A stretch of 64,000 nucleotides of DNA, taken from contig NZ_JAFMZP010000001.1 in NCBI RefSeq assembly GCF_024436435.1, positions 186,001-250,000 of the forward strand, in the 5' to 3' direction. The notes beneath the pieces were generated by a model. The model saw only the letters and a program-made list of their open reading frames with translations. It had not been told where the DNA came from and made no database searches. This DNA comes from Desertivirga xinjiangensis. GTDB lineage: Bacteria; Bacteroidota; Bacteroidia; Sphingobacteriales; Sphingobacteriaceae. Shown in pieces: positions 9,994 to 18,018 of this stretch. A program made the position numbers and the translations under genes. The stretch's first letter is position 1; every line of letters begins with the position of its first letter.

Positions 9994-10128
9994 ATGAGTA
10001 AAGACAAAGGCGGCAAGAACATTAAGAAAGCGGCCAGCACAGAAACTAAGAAATCAGAATCTGATTACCAGTCCGGTAAAAAGTCAGTTTCAAAGGCAGA
10101 ACCATTAACAGGAACTAAAAAGAAATAA
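9994..10128 (+). CDS. Small lysine-rich protein, 44 aa
   Basis: ATG at 9994 to TAA at 10126-10128 gives 44 residues, very rich in Lys, Ser and Thr (MSKDKGGKNIKKAAST...LTGTKKK). The composition suggests a disordered nucleic-acid-binding or ribosome-associated peptide, but nothing is specific. It sits in a close-packed run, 4 bp after the gene at 9603-9989, which is the main support for translation. Confidence 0.5.
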   Translation: MSKDKGGKNIKKAASTETKKSESDYQSGKKSVSKAEPLTGTKKK

Positions 10129-10129
10129 T

Positions 10130-10447
10130 TTGAAAAACACGACAGTAGAATTTCAGGCCAGGATGTATATGTTTGATTTAGACAATTGTGCCAAAGAATA
10201 TTGGTTCAAAGTCGGCGAAGGCTGGGATCTGTGCCTGGCATCGAGCGAGCAGAAAGCCGAACTTGAAAAAAAATACCATCCAACAGTGTCAGAAAAAGGG
10301 CTTCCGGAAATGCTCCTTCAGCTCCATACCCTGGTTGAATCGAAGTTGCTTAAGACAAATCCCGAAATTTTGACTTCTGCGCATTCCGAACAAATGTCTG
10401 CCCAGCCCGACTTTCTGGTTGCATTTAATAGACACAGATTACGATAA
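10130..10447 (+). CDS. Hypothetical protein, 105 aa
   Basis: An unrecognised 105-residue protein. The frame opens with a TTG at 10130, one base after the stop of the upstream small gene, which would suit translational coupling; an ATG at 10163 (MYMFDLDNCAKEYW) is the alternative start. The sequence has a Trp-rich segment (YWFKVGEGWDLCL) and no membrane span or signal peptide. Function unknown; it probably shares a transcript with the two preceding genes. Confidence 0.55.
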   Translation: MKNTTVEFQARMYMFDLDNCAKEYWFKVGEGWDLCLASSEQKAELEKKYHPTVSEKGLPEMLLQLHTLVESKLLKTNPEILTSAHSEQMSAQPDFLVAFNRHRLR

Positions 10448-10586
10448 TTCAATCCGTTTATTATTTCTACTTTGGTTAAGACACTGTATTTTGGTCCCTG
10501 ACGAAGTATTGATAACAAAATATATCAAAACTGGATGAAAAATGGATTGATATATAATATACAGTGCATGCAGTGAAATAGACAAC

Positions 10587-11321
10587 ATGCAATACAAGGA
10601 AATTTTACCCGTGCCGGCACTTAGGCAATTCATTGACTGCTACTGGGTGTTGAAGAATAATGATAAGGAGACCTATCGCAATAGAATCCTTCCGGACGGC
10701 TGCGTCGACATCATTTTCAACTTCGGGGAAAGCTGTAAAGTTGAGAACCACACTCTGCAACACAGTAACACTTACCTTGTTGGCGCAATGACCTCGTACC
10801 AAATAAGCTATATCTCTCCAAATGCAGATTTGATTGGAATCCGTTTTAAGCCATTCGGTTTTAATTGCCTGCACAATTTTTGTTCCTTGCACGAGATAAC
10901 GGATGCGACTATTGAGTTCGATAGAAAGCTCGCGCCCGATTTTCTAAAAGTTTCTAAATTCTCCTACGCGTATTTAAATGAATATTTCTCGGCAAAGAAT
11001 ATTAGTAGAGAAAATTTAAGTCCGTTACCACGCATTATTAATGATATTCAAAATAAGTCGGGACGGGTGGGGGTGGAAGAGTTAATAGATCAGTGCTGTA
11101 TTACTGCACGGCAATTGGAAAGGATTTTTAAAAAGGAAGTTGGGTTAACGCCAAAAAAGTTTATAAGTATTATTCGCAATAAATCTGCTATGCGCGAACT
11201 ACAACAGCGATCGCCCGGTACTACTCTACTCCATATCGCTTTAAAATATGGTTACTATGACCACAGTCACCTCTGCAAAGAGATAAAAAAATTCTCAGGA
11301 CAGACGCCTTCTGTTTTGTAA
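10587..11321 (+). CDS. AraC-family transcriptional regulator
   Basis: A 244-residue regulator. The N-terminal half (about 1-130, VPALRQFIDCYWVLKNN, RILPDGCVDIIFNFGE) is the DUF6597-type sensing domain common in Bacteroidota AraC proteins. The C-terminal 90 residues carry two helix-turn-helix units, with IDQCCITARQLERIFKKEVG and the second motif HIALKYGYYDHSHLCKEIKK. It is followed by a VOC-fold gene and the stub of a short-chain dehydrogenase on the same strand, which may be its former targets. Confidence 0.92.
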   Translation: MQYKEILPVPALRQFIDCYWVLKNNDKETYRNRILPDGCVDIIFNFGESCKVENHTLQHSNTYLVGAMTSYQISYISPNADLIGIRFKPFGFNCLHNFCSLHEITDATIEFDRKLAPDFLKVSKFSYAYLNEYFSAKNISRENLSPLPRIINDIQNKSGRVGVEELIDQCCITARQLERIFKKEVGLTPKKFISIIRNKSAMRELQQRSPGTTLLHIALKYGYYDHSHLCKEIKKFSGQTPSVL

Positions 11322-11359
11322 AGTCGTTTTTTTACAAACTCTGACTTCAACCGCCCTTG

Positions 11360-11367
11360 TACATTTG
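11360..11367 (+). promoter_or_regulatory. Possible -7 box upstream of VOC gene
   Basis: TACATTTG matches the Bacteroidota -7 consensus TAnnTTTG and lies about 97 bp before the VOC gene start. No convincing -33 TTG was found at the usual distance, so support is moderate to weak. Confidence 0.35.
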
Positions 11368-11463
11368 CTTTACCAAAGGATGTAAATGGAACCGTTGCAT
11401 CGTTGAAATTTACGAATTAAGTGTTGCAGTATAACTGATGATAACAAATCTAACAATCAAACA

Positions 11464-11919
11464 ATGGAACAAAGACTTACCGTATTAACAATCGCAGCAA
11501 ACGATCTGCCCGCAATGAAGGACTTTTACGAGCAGAAGCTCGGGTGGAAGCCAACGGCTGAAAATAAAGATATAGTCATCTACCAGATGAATGGTTTCCT
11601 GTTTAGCATAGCTAAAAAAAGCGAATTAGCAACTTTTATTGGTACTGAGCTTAGTGAACGTGCGTCGTTCACATTCGGTTATAATGTTACGACTGAACAA
11701 GAAGTTAGAGATATTTACAATGACCTGATCAGCAAAGGTGTTAGGATAATTAAGGAACTTACAATGCCTCCGTTCGGCGGCCTCTTTTTTTACTGTCAGG
11801 ATGTAGAAGGAAACATAATTGAAGTTGCATATAACTCATTTATACCTTTGGATGAAAATAACAATGCAATAGGACATAAATCTATACAAGATTTATCAAA
11901 GCCGCAACCACTCATCTAA
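11464..11919 (+). CDS. VOC-fold (glyoxalase/dioxygenase superfamily) protein
   Basis: A 151-residue protein with two beta-alpha-beta-beta-beta modules: RLTVLTIAANDLPAMKDFYE-type start, a mid-region TFGYNVTTEQEVRDIYNDL and a C-terminal DVEGNIIEVAYNSF, whose Glu is the usual metal ligand. The first-module residue that is often His is not obvious, so metal binding may be incomplete. Family members include glyoxalases and antibiotic-binding proteins; the substrate is unknown. It lies directly after the AraC regulator. Confidence 0.85.
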   Translation: MEQRLTVLTIAANDLPAMKDFYEQKLGWKPTAENKDIVIYQMNGFLFSIAKKSELATFIGTELSERASFTFGYNVTTEQEVRDIYNDLISKGVRIIKELTMPPFGGLFFYCQDVEGNIIEVAYNSFIPLDENNNAIGHKSIQDLSKPQPLI

Positions 11920-12059
11920 TAATTGTTTGGGAGTAACCGCAAATAGCGGGCAGTCATCAATAAAAGAATCGTCAATTTGGCTTGCTAAATAACCAAAAAG
12001 AATAATTCGCGTCATTATCTATTGGCCAACTTTGCATCATACAACTAATACAAAATATC

Positions 12060-12137
12060 ATGCAAAAGACAATTTTTATTACCGGAGCCTCTTCCGGACT
12101 CGGAAAGGCAACAGCCAAATTATTTCAAGCATGCTGA
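12060..12137 (+). pseudogene. N-terminal stub of a short-chain dehydrogenase
   Basis: ATG at 12060 begins MQKTIFITGASSGLGKATAK and then ends after 25 residues at a TGA. This is the cofactor-binding start of a classical SDR, with its TGxxxGxG motif, and nothing of the remaining ~220 residues follows. The upstream spacing looks like a genuine promoter and leader. It is best read as the surviving end of a gene deleted when the downstream lipoprotein/lectin segment arrived. Confidence 0.8.
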
Positions 12138-12180
12138 AAATCTTAAAAAGAGTAAGCATAAACACCTAATAAGATACGAA

Positions 12181-12480
12181 ATGATCACTACAAAAAGAAT
12201 TCTACGAATAGCCGTTGTAGCGTGCTTGATAAGTACAATGAGTTGCAAAAAAGAAGAGAAATCAATACCCAAAGATGACGCTGTAGCCACCATTGAAAAC
12301 TATGAGAAAATAGTGCGATTTCTGTCCATAACATTAAATGTAACTGAAGATAGGATCGTTTATGATAGTGATCAAAAACAATTCTATGTACCAAACACAG
12401 TATATAGGGAAGACCTGGAGGAGGCTCAGCAGCGATATAACGGAGCAAATGAATACAAGTTAACATATGAAAATCAATAA
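12181..12480 (+). CDS. Small lipoprotein, 99 aa
   Basis: The signal sequence ends in the lipobox STMSC (Cys at about residue 22), so the product is a lipoprotein. The mature part is about 77 residues, charged, with FLSITLNVTEDRIVYDS and FYVPNTVYREDLEEAQQRY. These resemble the N-terminal segment seen ahead of some Bacteroidota secreted metallopeptidases, but no catalytic motif is present, so it may be a stand-alone remnant. The secreted lectin gene starts 7 bp after its stop, so the two are probably co-expressed. Confidence 0.7.
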   Translation: MITTKRILRIAVVACLISTMSCKKEEKSIPKDDAVATIENYEKIVRFLSITLNVTEDRIVYDSDQKQFYVPNTVYREDLEEAQQRYNGANEYKLTYENQ

Positions 12481-12487
12481 CCTCAAG

Positions 12488-13474
12488 ATGAAAAAGACCT
12501 TATTTACGGTTATAGTGTTTTTCATAACCATTCAATCTATTTATTCTCAAGTATTTATAACGCAGGTTGAGATTCACCCTAATTTTGTCGAAAATGGCAA
12601 TATAGTTGTTAGCAATACTGAATCTACCTATTTTGAAATTAACTTCACTATTTCGAGAGCAGTAGCACCTTCACCAAACACCGGATGGGCTTCTGGGTTA
12701 GTCAAATACACAGTTGTATATGTAAAAAATAATATTGTCACTGATTTAACTTCCGAAATTTCAGTTTCCACTAACGATTACGGCGGACAACGTGAATTAA
12801 GAAAAGTTCAACCTGTTACAATAGGAAGCGGTAAAGTAGGAGGCTATGTAACAATAAAGGTTAAGTATGTAGACGATGGTCTTGGCATATGGACAAATTA
12901 CTACAATTTATCTTCAAACTTTTACACGGCTTTGCCTGTTAGTGGTGCAAGTCTAATGCCAGCCGCTTGGATACAAAATGCGGAACTGTACGGAACTTAT
13001 CAACCAACCGACTTTATAAGTCCATCTGATCTACCATTATTGACATCTAACGGTAGCGATGCCAGCATTTATTCCCCCAACCAACAATTCCGATTAACAC
13101 TACAGCCAGATGGTAATTTGGTCATTTATGATAATGCATTCAACCCACTATGGAATAGCGGAACGCAAGCAAGTGGTACAGGCTGGATCTATAAATTGTT
13201 CTATCAATTAGATGGAAACATCACTCTTAAAAGGTATCACACTAACGGCAACCTTAATGGTGAGATTTGGGCAAGTGCTTCTCAAGCACCCTCTGGATCC
13301 CTTAGATCAGGAAATGCTTACAGGAGCTACATGAAGTTGCAAGATGATGGAAATTTGGTTCTATATTTCAATGGATTAGATGGCAGGCAATGGTACTATG
13401 GATTTAGTTCATCGACCTATGGAGGTCGCGTAAGTCACCATCAAGGTAACTTGAAGGAATATGCTCACCAATAA
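12488..13474 (+). CDS. Secreted bulb-type lectin-domain protein
   Basis: Start ATG at 12488 is preferred because it places a clean signal peptide at the N-terminus (MKKTLFTVIVFFITIQSIYS); an in-frame ATG at 12467 would add seven polar residues. After a roughly 170-residue beta-rich region comes a bulb-type (GNA-like) mannose-binding lectin domain with the repeated QxDGNxxxY signature: LQPDGNLVIYDN, YQLDGNITLKRY and LQDDGNLVLYFN. Such domains bind mannose or act in secreted toxins and bacteriocins. The second repeat lacks the canonical Val/Tyr spacing. A strong terminator follows immediately. Confidence 0.88.
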   Translation: MKKTLFTVIVFFITIQSIYSQVFITQVEIHPNFVENGNIVVSNTESTYFEINFTISRAVAPSPNTGWASGLVKYTVVYVKNNIVTDLTSEISVSTNDYGGQRELRKVQPVTIGSGKVGGYVTIKVKYVDDGLGIWTNYYNLSSNFYTALPVSGASLMPAAWIQNAELYGTYQPTDFISPSDLPLLTSNGSDASIYSPNQQFRLTLQPDGNLVIYDNAFNPLWNSGTQASGTGWIYKLFYQLDGNITLKRYHTNGNLNGEIWASASQAPSGSLRSGNAYRSYMKLQDDGNLVLYFNGLDGRQWYYGFSSSTYGGRVSHHQGNLKEYAHQ

Positions 13475-13494
13475 AACACAGCTTCAAAAAAACT

Positions 13495-13532
13495 GAAATA
13501 CAAAAAGCTCCAATTGGAGCTTTTTGTATTTC
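13495..13532 (+). terminator. Strong hairpin terminator (bidirectional)
   Basis: A perfect inverted repeat with 17-bp arms and a 4-base AATT centre: GAAATACAAAAAGCTCC at 13495-13511 and its complement at 13516-13532. The A-run before and T-run after the GC core make it a bidirectional intrinsic terminator, 20 bp after the lectin gene. Confidence 0.9.
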
Positions 13533-13553
13533 AAAACTTCATTATTAATTAAG

Positions 13554-13658
13554 TTAGCAGCCGGTATAGTCCCAGTTCGACTGCTGGCATAGATGATTGT
13601 TAGGCGGCTTAGCGTATTTGTCTGGATAGTTTTTAGCAGCTGCTAAAGATTCCAACAT
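13554..13658 (-). CDS. Possible small peptide or gene tail, 34 aa
   Basis: ATG at 13658 gives a 34-residue peptide (MLESLAAAKNYPDKYAK... ending NWDYTGC) with a GGGAGAGA purine run before the start. The sequence looks protein-like, with two Cys and clustered aromatic residues, so it may be a real small protein or the surviving tail of a longer gene, since the frame is closed by a TGA just upstream. It lies 31 bp after the ASCH gene on the same strand. No family recognised. Confidence 0.3.
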   Translation of the reverse strand: MLESLAAAKNYPDKYAKPPNNHLCQQSNWDYTGC

Positions 13659-13689
13659 TCTCTCCCGTCAAAACCATTTCCGTTTTTCG

Positions 13690-14061
13690 CTATATGTAAC
13701 AAAATGACTGGGGAGGCACCTTCCTGTTGATTACTTCACTTAAATCCTTGGGATTTTCATACATGATAGCTTTCTCAATTTTAATAGCATAAGCTTTATC
13801 TCTCCCATCAAAATACTCATTAAGAAAGCTCTCTTTGATCCCTGAAAGTTCCTTGGTTTTTTTCCATACTTCTTCCGGCGAATCAGTTAAAATACTATTT
13901 ACTTCAAATTCGCCTACCACCCTACCTATTGGCATAGTCGAGTAAATGACAACGGTTTTCACAGCTTCATTGGAAAAAATTGCTTTTCTATATTCAAACC
14001 TTTTCTCGCCGCTAAATATTTTTGCTACAAACTCTGGTTCAATCGACAATAATGCTTTCAC
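13690..14061 (-). CDS. ASCH-domain protein
   Basis: A 123-residue protein made of one ASCH (PUA-like) domain: MKALLSIEPEFVAKIFSGEK at the start, FEYRKAIF, then VVIYSTMPIGRVVGEFEV. Family members bind RNA or modified nucleotides. The start is GTG at 14061, preceded by a strong AGGAGGAG site, which is unusual in Bacteroidota, and it overlaps the TGA of a decayed upstream frame as GTGA. The gene therefore was the second member of a coupled operon whose first gene has degenerated. Confidence 0.85.
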   Translation of the reverse strand: MKALLSIEPEFVAKIFSGEKRFEYRKAIFSNEAVKTVVIYSTMPIGRVVGEFEVNSILTDSPEEVWKKTKELSGIKESFLNEYFDGRDKAYAIKIEKAIMYENPKDLSEVINRKVPPQSFCYI

Positions 14062-14224
14062 TTACTCCTCCTAGGTCTAATGTCAACCAGAACAAAATCG
14101 ACTTTTGGCTTTACCGTAGACGGGTCGAAATCTGAACTTCCTTTTCAACTTCTATTAATCTGTTTGCGGAAGTTTTTCCTGAAAAAGAAATTGTCGCATC
14201 AGTGATACGACAATTGAGCTGGCT
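14058..14224 (-). pseudogene. Degenerate gene fragment coupled to the ASCH gene
   Basis: On the minus strand two open pieces join by a frameshift: SQLNCRITDATISFSGKTSA-like sequence from about 14224, and SSDFDPSTVKPKVDFVLVDI... ending RRSK at a TGA that overlaps the ASCH start. Together they look like the C-terminal 50-60 residues of a lost protein. The family could not be identified. Confidence 0.4.
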
Positions 14225-14292
14225 CACATATTAGCCATTATGCCTCTTGCACGATAAGCTTTTTCCCTAGTAGCTTTCTCCTTTTAATATCT

Positions 14293-14535
14293 TTAACAGA
14301 TCCAAATATCACTCTCACGTTCTTCTTTGTAACTCAGGTTTAAATAGTCATCAATTGAACTTTGAGTAATTTCATCCGAGCCAATTAATTTTCTGACTTC
14401 ATTAAAATACAATTCGGTATCATTCGTTCCCATTAAAGGAAAATCTCTAACAGCATCTAGTATCAACCCGAGAATAGAGGATAACTTAGTATCCTCAATG
14501 TTTCCCATCCGTTCTTCTAAAACTTCTATTTTCAC
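14293..14535 (-). CDS. Hypothetical acidic protein, 80 aa
   Basis: An 80-residue acidic protein beginning MKIEVLEERMGNIEDTKLSS with no recognised domain or membrane span. It is predicted to be mostly helical. It lies upstream of the decayed fragment and ASCH gene on the same strand, and could be a small immunity- or antitoxin-like protein, but this is only a guess from size and setting. Confidence 0.5.
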   Translation of the reverse strand: MKIEVLEERMGNIEDTKLSSILGLILDAVRDFPLMGTNDTELYFNEVRKLIGSDEITQSSIDDYLNLSYKEERESDIWIC

Positions 14536-14658
14536 TCCTTTACTTTAATCCATAAAGCTATAGAATGCCACGGAACCTTCGAAGTTTTCATTTGAAAAAC
14601 TTAACATTAAATTATAATTACAGCTCACAAACGTCTTTTTCTAATGTCGCAAAAGTCG

Positions 14659-15640
14659 ATGAGCAATCCTGAAATACTAACTAAATACCTTCGCAAGTTA
14701 ACACATCTTAACCGGGCTTCCACTGCTTATGGAAAAAGCTCCGCACAAACCTGTTCTTCTAATTTCCTTAATTGATCTGATTGAAAAAGGATTAGTTACA
14801 GCCAACAGAATTCATGTCGACACAGATCTGGTAGCGGTGTTCCAGGAAAACTGGAAACTGTTGGTTAATACCCTTCATCAACCTGATTTCACGCAGCCCT
14901 TTTATTACCTGCAAAGCGAAAAAGTTGAGGGAGAACAGATTTGGTTTCTGCAACCGAAGCTGGGATGCCAGATAAATGCACATATAAAAAGCGTTATTCG
15001 TTTATCGCAGGTTTTGGAGTATGCATACTTCTCATCTGATCTTTACTTGCTGCTTAATGATCCGCTTATAAGGAACATCATAAAAACCACGTTAATTGAG
15101 ACACCTACTTTCCGCTAAACATTGTTCTTTAGTGTGAACCAGTACCTTCAGAGCAAGGAAAAAGGAACAAGCTATATTCATGACATGGAGGCTTATCTGC
15201 TTAACGAGCCCCTGGCACAGTATAAGCCTGTCAAAATAGAAACAGAGGAGGATGTATTTGTAAGAGGTGGTCTGTTTAAAAAGCTGGTGCCAAAGGTATA
15301 TGACTCTACCTGCAGCTTCACCGGAATGCGTATTGAATCGACGTTCGGTTATAATTTTATTGATGCCTGCCACATCGTTCCTTTCAGCGTAAGCCAGGAC
15401 GACAAGGTGAATAATGGTATTGCGCTTTGCCCCAATCTTCACCGCGCTTTTGACAGAGGCCTGGTATCGGTTGATCATTCCTACCGGCTTATTGTATCTG
15501 CTCATGTAGCGGAGGTTGAAGATCATCCTTACAGCTTAAAGCAACTGGAGGGCAGGAAAATAGGGCTGCCGTTTAATAGCCGGTACTATCCTTCGCCAGA
15601 GAATTTGGATTGGCACCGGAGGGAGGTGTTTAAGGGGTAA
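14659..15640 (+). pseudogene. Decayed HNH endonuclease gene, copy 1
   Basis: The gene began at ATG 14659 (MSNPEILTKYLRKLTHLNR) or the in-frame ATG at 14644, but an extra A in the A-run near 14733 shifts the frame before KAPHKPVLLISLIDLIEKG. The frame then runs to an in-frame TAA at 15116-15118 and continues in the same frame to 15640. The C-terminal part carries a complete HNH_2-type nuclease motif: FTGMRIE, DACHIVPFS and NGIALCPNLHRAFDRG. Comparison with the inverted copy at 21011-21973 shows which bases changed. Products like this are stand-alone restriction-type nucleases. A C-terminal nuclease fragment of about 150 residues could still be made from an internal start. Confidence 0.88.
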
Positions 15641-15689
15641 TGAACGAATTTATTTGATTGCTTTCGAGAAACGAGGAGGGCAGGGCCTG

Positions 15690-15750
15690 TCCGGAGTTTT
15701 AAGCGCAGCGAACTCCGGATTAATAAATAAAAAAGGAGTCTCCAGACTCC
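15690..15750. repeat. Two adjacent palindromic repeat units
   Basis: TCCGGAGTT at 15690-15698 pairs with AACTCCGGA at 15711-15719, and GGAGTCT-CC-AGACTCC occupies 15735-15750. Both belong to the GGAGT/ACTCC palindrome family scattered through the window. They may also end transcription of copy 1. Confidence 0.65.
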
Positions 15751-15847
15751 CAGAGTAACCCTTCACGGTTTTGCGGTAAAACAATGAATTTTATGACAGC
15801 CATCATGGTCATCGATTTCATCAACTTGTATTTTACTGCCCAAATAC

Positions 15848-16714
15848 ATGATCATGTTAACACTTCCAGGCAGATATATTGACGCAACATCCGACTTCGG
15901 ATTTAAGAAATTATTTGGGTGCGAGCCCAACAAACCTCTTTTGATAGCTTTCCTGAATGAGATCTTTATTGGCAAACACAAGATTACAGACCTGGTTTTT
16001 CTCAAGAACGAACATCAGGGGGAAGATCAAAATACGGCTAAAGCGATTCTTGATATTTCTTGCGTAGATGATAAAGGGAACTATTTTTTGGTGGAGATTC
16101 AGCGAACTGATCAAAGGTTCTTCAAAGACCGCTGCCTGTATTATTCTTCCCGCTTTATCAGCGACATTGCTCCAAAGGGAGCCGTTGACTTATGGAAATA
16201 TGAGCTGCCCCCTGTGTACCTGATCGCACTGATGGAACGATTCTCCTTTGAGGACAACCTTCCCGGGCAGTATATCCGTCGTGTAAGTCTGGTGGATAAT
16301 GAAACGGGAAAAGAATTTTATCACAAACTCGGTTTTATTTACATCCAGCTGGCGGTTTTTGACAAAGCCGAAGATGACCTTAAAACCGATCTGGAGCAAT
16401 GGTTGTTTGTAATTAAGCATTTGAGTAAATTTGTTGATATTCCCAGGTTTGTAAGGAAACCTATATTCAAGAAATTATTTGAAATAGCAGAGGTTGCTGC
16501 ATTAACAAAGGAGGAACGCATGGCATACGAAACCAGTTTAAAAGACAAATGGGACAGGCAAAATCAACTTGATTTTGCGGTCGAGAAAGCGGCGGAAGAA
16601 GCTGCCAAAAAGGAGCGGATATCCATTGCACGTAATTTCAAACAACTGAACATTCCTACTGCTGATATAGCTAAAGCGACTGGTCTTTCAACTGAAGAAG
16701 TTGAAAAGTTGTAA
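15848..16714 (+). CDS. Rpn-family PD-(D/E)XK nuclease (putative transposase)
   Basis: A 288-residue protein of the Rpn/COG5464 family, related to recombination-promoting nucleases. The N-terminal domain starts YIDATSDFGFKKLFG; the catalytic core shows AILDISCVDDKG and FLVEIQRTDQ, the D and E-x-Q of the PD-(D/E)XK site. The C-terminus is a helical region with an Ala/Glu-rich stretch and a final KATGLSTEEVEKL motif typical of the family. Start at 15848 (MIMLTLPGRYIDATS); the internal ATG two codons later is equally possible. Family members cut DNA and stimulate RecA-independent recombination, which may be relevant to the rearranged surroundings. Confidence 0.92.
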   Translation: MIMLTLPGRYIDATSDFGFKKLFGCEPNKPLLIAFLNEIFIGKHKITDLVFLKNEHQGEDQNTAKAILDISCVDDKGNYFLVEIQRTDQRFFKDRCLYYSSRFISDIAPKGAVDLWKYELPPVYLIALMERFSFEDNLPGQYIRRVSLVDNETGKEFYHKLGFIYIQLAVFDKAEDDLKTDLEQWLFVIKHLSKFVDIPRFVRKPIFKKLFEIAEVAALTKEERMAYETSLKDKWDRQNQLDFAVEKAAEEAAKKERISIARNFKQLNIPTADIAKATGLSTEEVEKL

Positions 16715-16906
16715 ATGTAATAGCCTCGAAAAGAGGCCAAAGCTATTTGTGCATTTAATCGAAGTGTTCACTTTAAAGTGAACAAAACAAAAATGTGAAC
16801 ATAGGGAATGGGTGACGACAGGTAAGTAGTAGCAGTGTTTTTGTTACTATTCTAAATCCTAAATTGGCCCTTTGCCGTTGACGAAAACTTGGGTAAACCC
16901 CTATCT

Positions 16907-17101
16907 CTATCCTCTGGTTTTATAGCCGGGAATTACAACAGCCTTTAGCTCTTCAATACCATTCGTCATCCCCTCAAATTTATTTAAGACTTGCTCTCTT
17001 GATGCAATTCTTCCATTCGAAGCATCACGCGTTACCCAAACGTCTACATAGGGACGTACATATTGTGAATTCTTAATATGTTTCTGAGAAAATTTCCTCA
17101 T
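16907..17101 (-). CDS. Small hypothetical protein, 64 aa (last gene of GNAT operon)
   Basis: A 64-residue basic protein starting MRKFSQKHIKNSQYVRPYV. No family recognised. It is the last of four closely spaced minus-strand genes (17881 to 16907). A decayed second copy of its first 12 codons lies at 18019-18072, upstream of the operon, showing that the gene was once duplicated there. Confidence 0.6.
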   Translation of the reverse strand: MRKFSQKHIKNSQYVRPYVDVWVTRDASNGRIASREQVLNKFEGMTNGIEELKAVVIPGYKTRG

Positions 17102-17156
17102 ATCTTTTTACTATCAGCTCTGGTTAAGAGATCAACCTGACAAACACAGTAACCTG

Positions 17157-17351
17157 CTATTTAGTCTTTTTTCTTGGACCGATATGTACAGATTCCTCTA
17201 CCGGGCCTTTATCGACTTTCACGCTAAGGGGTTTTTGCCCTGTTTTCTTATATTGGGCAATCGCCTGGAGAATAGTTTTCCGGGTAGCTGAAGTAAGAAT
17301 TGATGGTCCAACCACCAGGTCAACGTTCTTGGGCTCTTTGATATATCCCAT
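17157..17351 (-). CDS. Small hypothetical protein, 64 aa (GNAT operon)
   Basis: A 64-residue basic protein (MGYIKEPKNVDLVVGPSILT, then SATRKTILQAIAQYKKTGQK). It starts 3 bp after the stop of the GNAT-like gene, so it is almost certainly co-transcribed. The short helical middle could contact DNA or the partner toxin. No recognised family. Confidence 0.65.
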   Translation of the reverse strand: MGYIKEPKNVDLVVGPSILTSATRKTILQAIAQYKKTGQKPLSVKVDKGPVEESVHIGPRKKTK

Positions 17352-17354
17352 AAT

Positions 17355-17690
17355 TCAAACTTTAAAATATCGTTTAATCAAAAATAATGCCTCTTGAGGA
17401 TAAATAATCATAGTATGCCCCCCATTATGTACTGCTCCTAAAACATTTTCGTAATGATGAATCAATTGGGTCTTCGCTTTAAACGACACAAAACCTTCAT
17501 TGCCAGCATCCCATGATATTTTACAGGCGTAAGCAAAAAGGTTTCCACCAACACCTTCATATTTTTTATCAGGACCAAAATTGATGGGCGCACATTCTGC
17601 CAGATTCACATAAACATAACCATCCATATCACTTAAGCTGATTAATCCTTGCAAGATTTTAGGTTCATCAACCAGTGTTAATTTAAACAC
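17355..17690 (-). CDS. GNAT-like acetyltransferase, possible toxin
   Basis: A 111-residue protein whose second half resembles GNAT motif A and B: GVGGNLFAYACKISWDAG, then FVSFKAKTQLIHHYENVLGA and a final IIYPQEALFLIKRYF. The GVGG loop would hold the acetyl-CoA pyrophosphate. It is shorter than most GNAT enzymes (about 150 residues), so the N-terminal strand-helix part is reduced. It overlaps the upstream small gene by 13 bp and is followed by two more small genes, a layout typical of toxin-antitoxin modules such as the TacT/AtaT GNAT toxins that acetylate charged tRNA. The toxin role is inferred. Confidence 0.65.
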   Translation of the reverse strand: MFKLTLVDEPKILQGLISLSDMDGYVYVNLAECAPINFGPDKKYEGVGGNLFAYACKISWDAGNEGFVSFKAKTQLIHHYENVLGAVHNGGHTMIIYPQEALFLIKRYFKV

Positions 17691-17881
17691 CTGCCGGTCA
17701 ACCCGGTTAAATTCAGTTTTCCAGGAAAAATGCCATCCACTTTGTTTGATAGCAACTTTATATCTTCACCGGTAGCAAGCGATATACCTGTTTCAAAACT
17801 CTCACCGCTTTCTACCCGACGAATGCTATTAGTGAGGTCGTCGATAAATAGATTAAGGTGATAAATTGAATCATCGGACAT
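17678..17881 (-). CDS. Small acidic protein, possible antitoxin of GNAT gene
   Basis: Start at 17881 (MSDDSIYHLNLFIDDLTNSI) is preferred over the in-frame ATG at 17944, whose extra 21 residues are hydrophobic and unlike a soluble antitoxin. The 67-residue product is acidic at its N-terminus. It overlaps the GNAT-like gene by 13 bp and would be translated first, as expected of an antitoxin. No family recognised. Confidence 0.55.
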   Translation of the reverse strand: MSDDSIYHLNLFIDDLTNSIRRVESGESFETGISLATGEDIKLLSNKVDGIFPGKLNLTGLTGRCLN

Positions 17882-18018
17882 TATACGAATATACGCAAAT
17901 CGAAAGAAAGAGGAAAGAACAGAAAAGAGTGTCAAATCTGGCAATCGACGATGATTATTGTCAGAAATTATACTAGATTTCTTAATGGCGAGTTTTCGTC
18001 TTTTAAACAGTCTGATTT

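Noticed and set aside
13554-13610. Sequence resembling a tRNA T-arm (CCAGTTCGACTGCTGG)
   Set aside because: No anticodon or acceptor arms fit around it, and the minus strand reads as a protein-like 34-residue frame that explains the pattern better.
17882-17944. Longer start for the possible antitoxin at 17944
   Set aside because: The extra residues are hydrophobic and atypical; the internal ATG at 17881 gives a normal acidic N-terminus.
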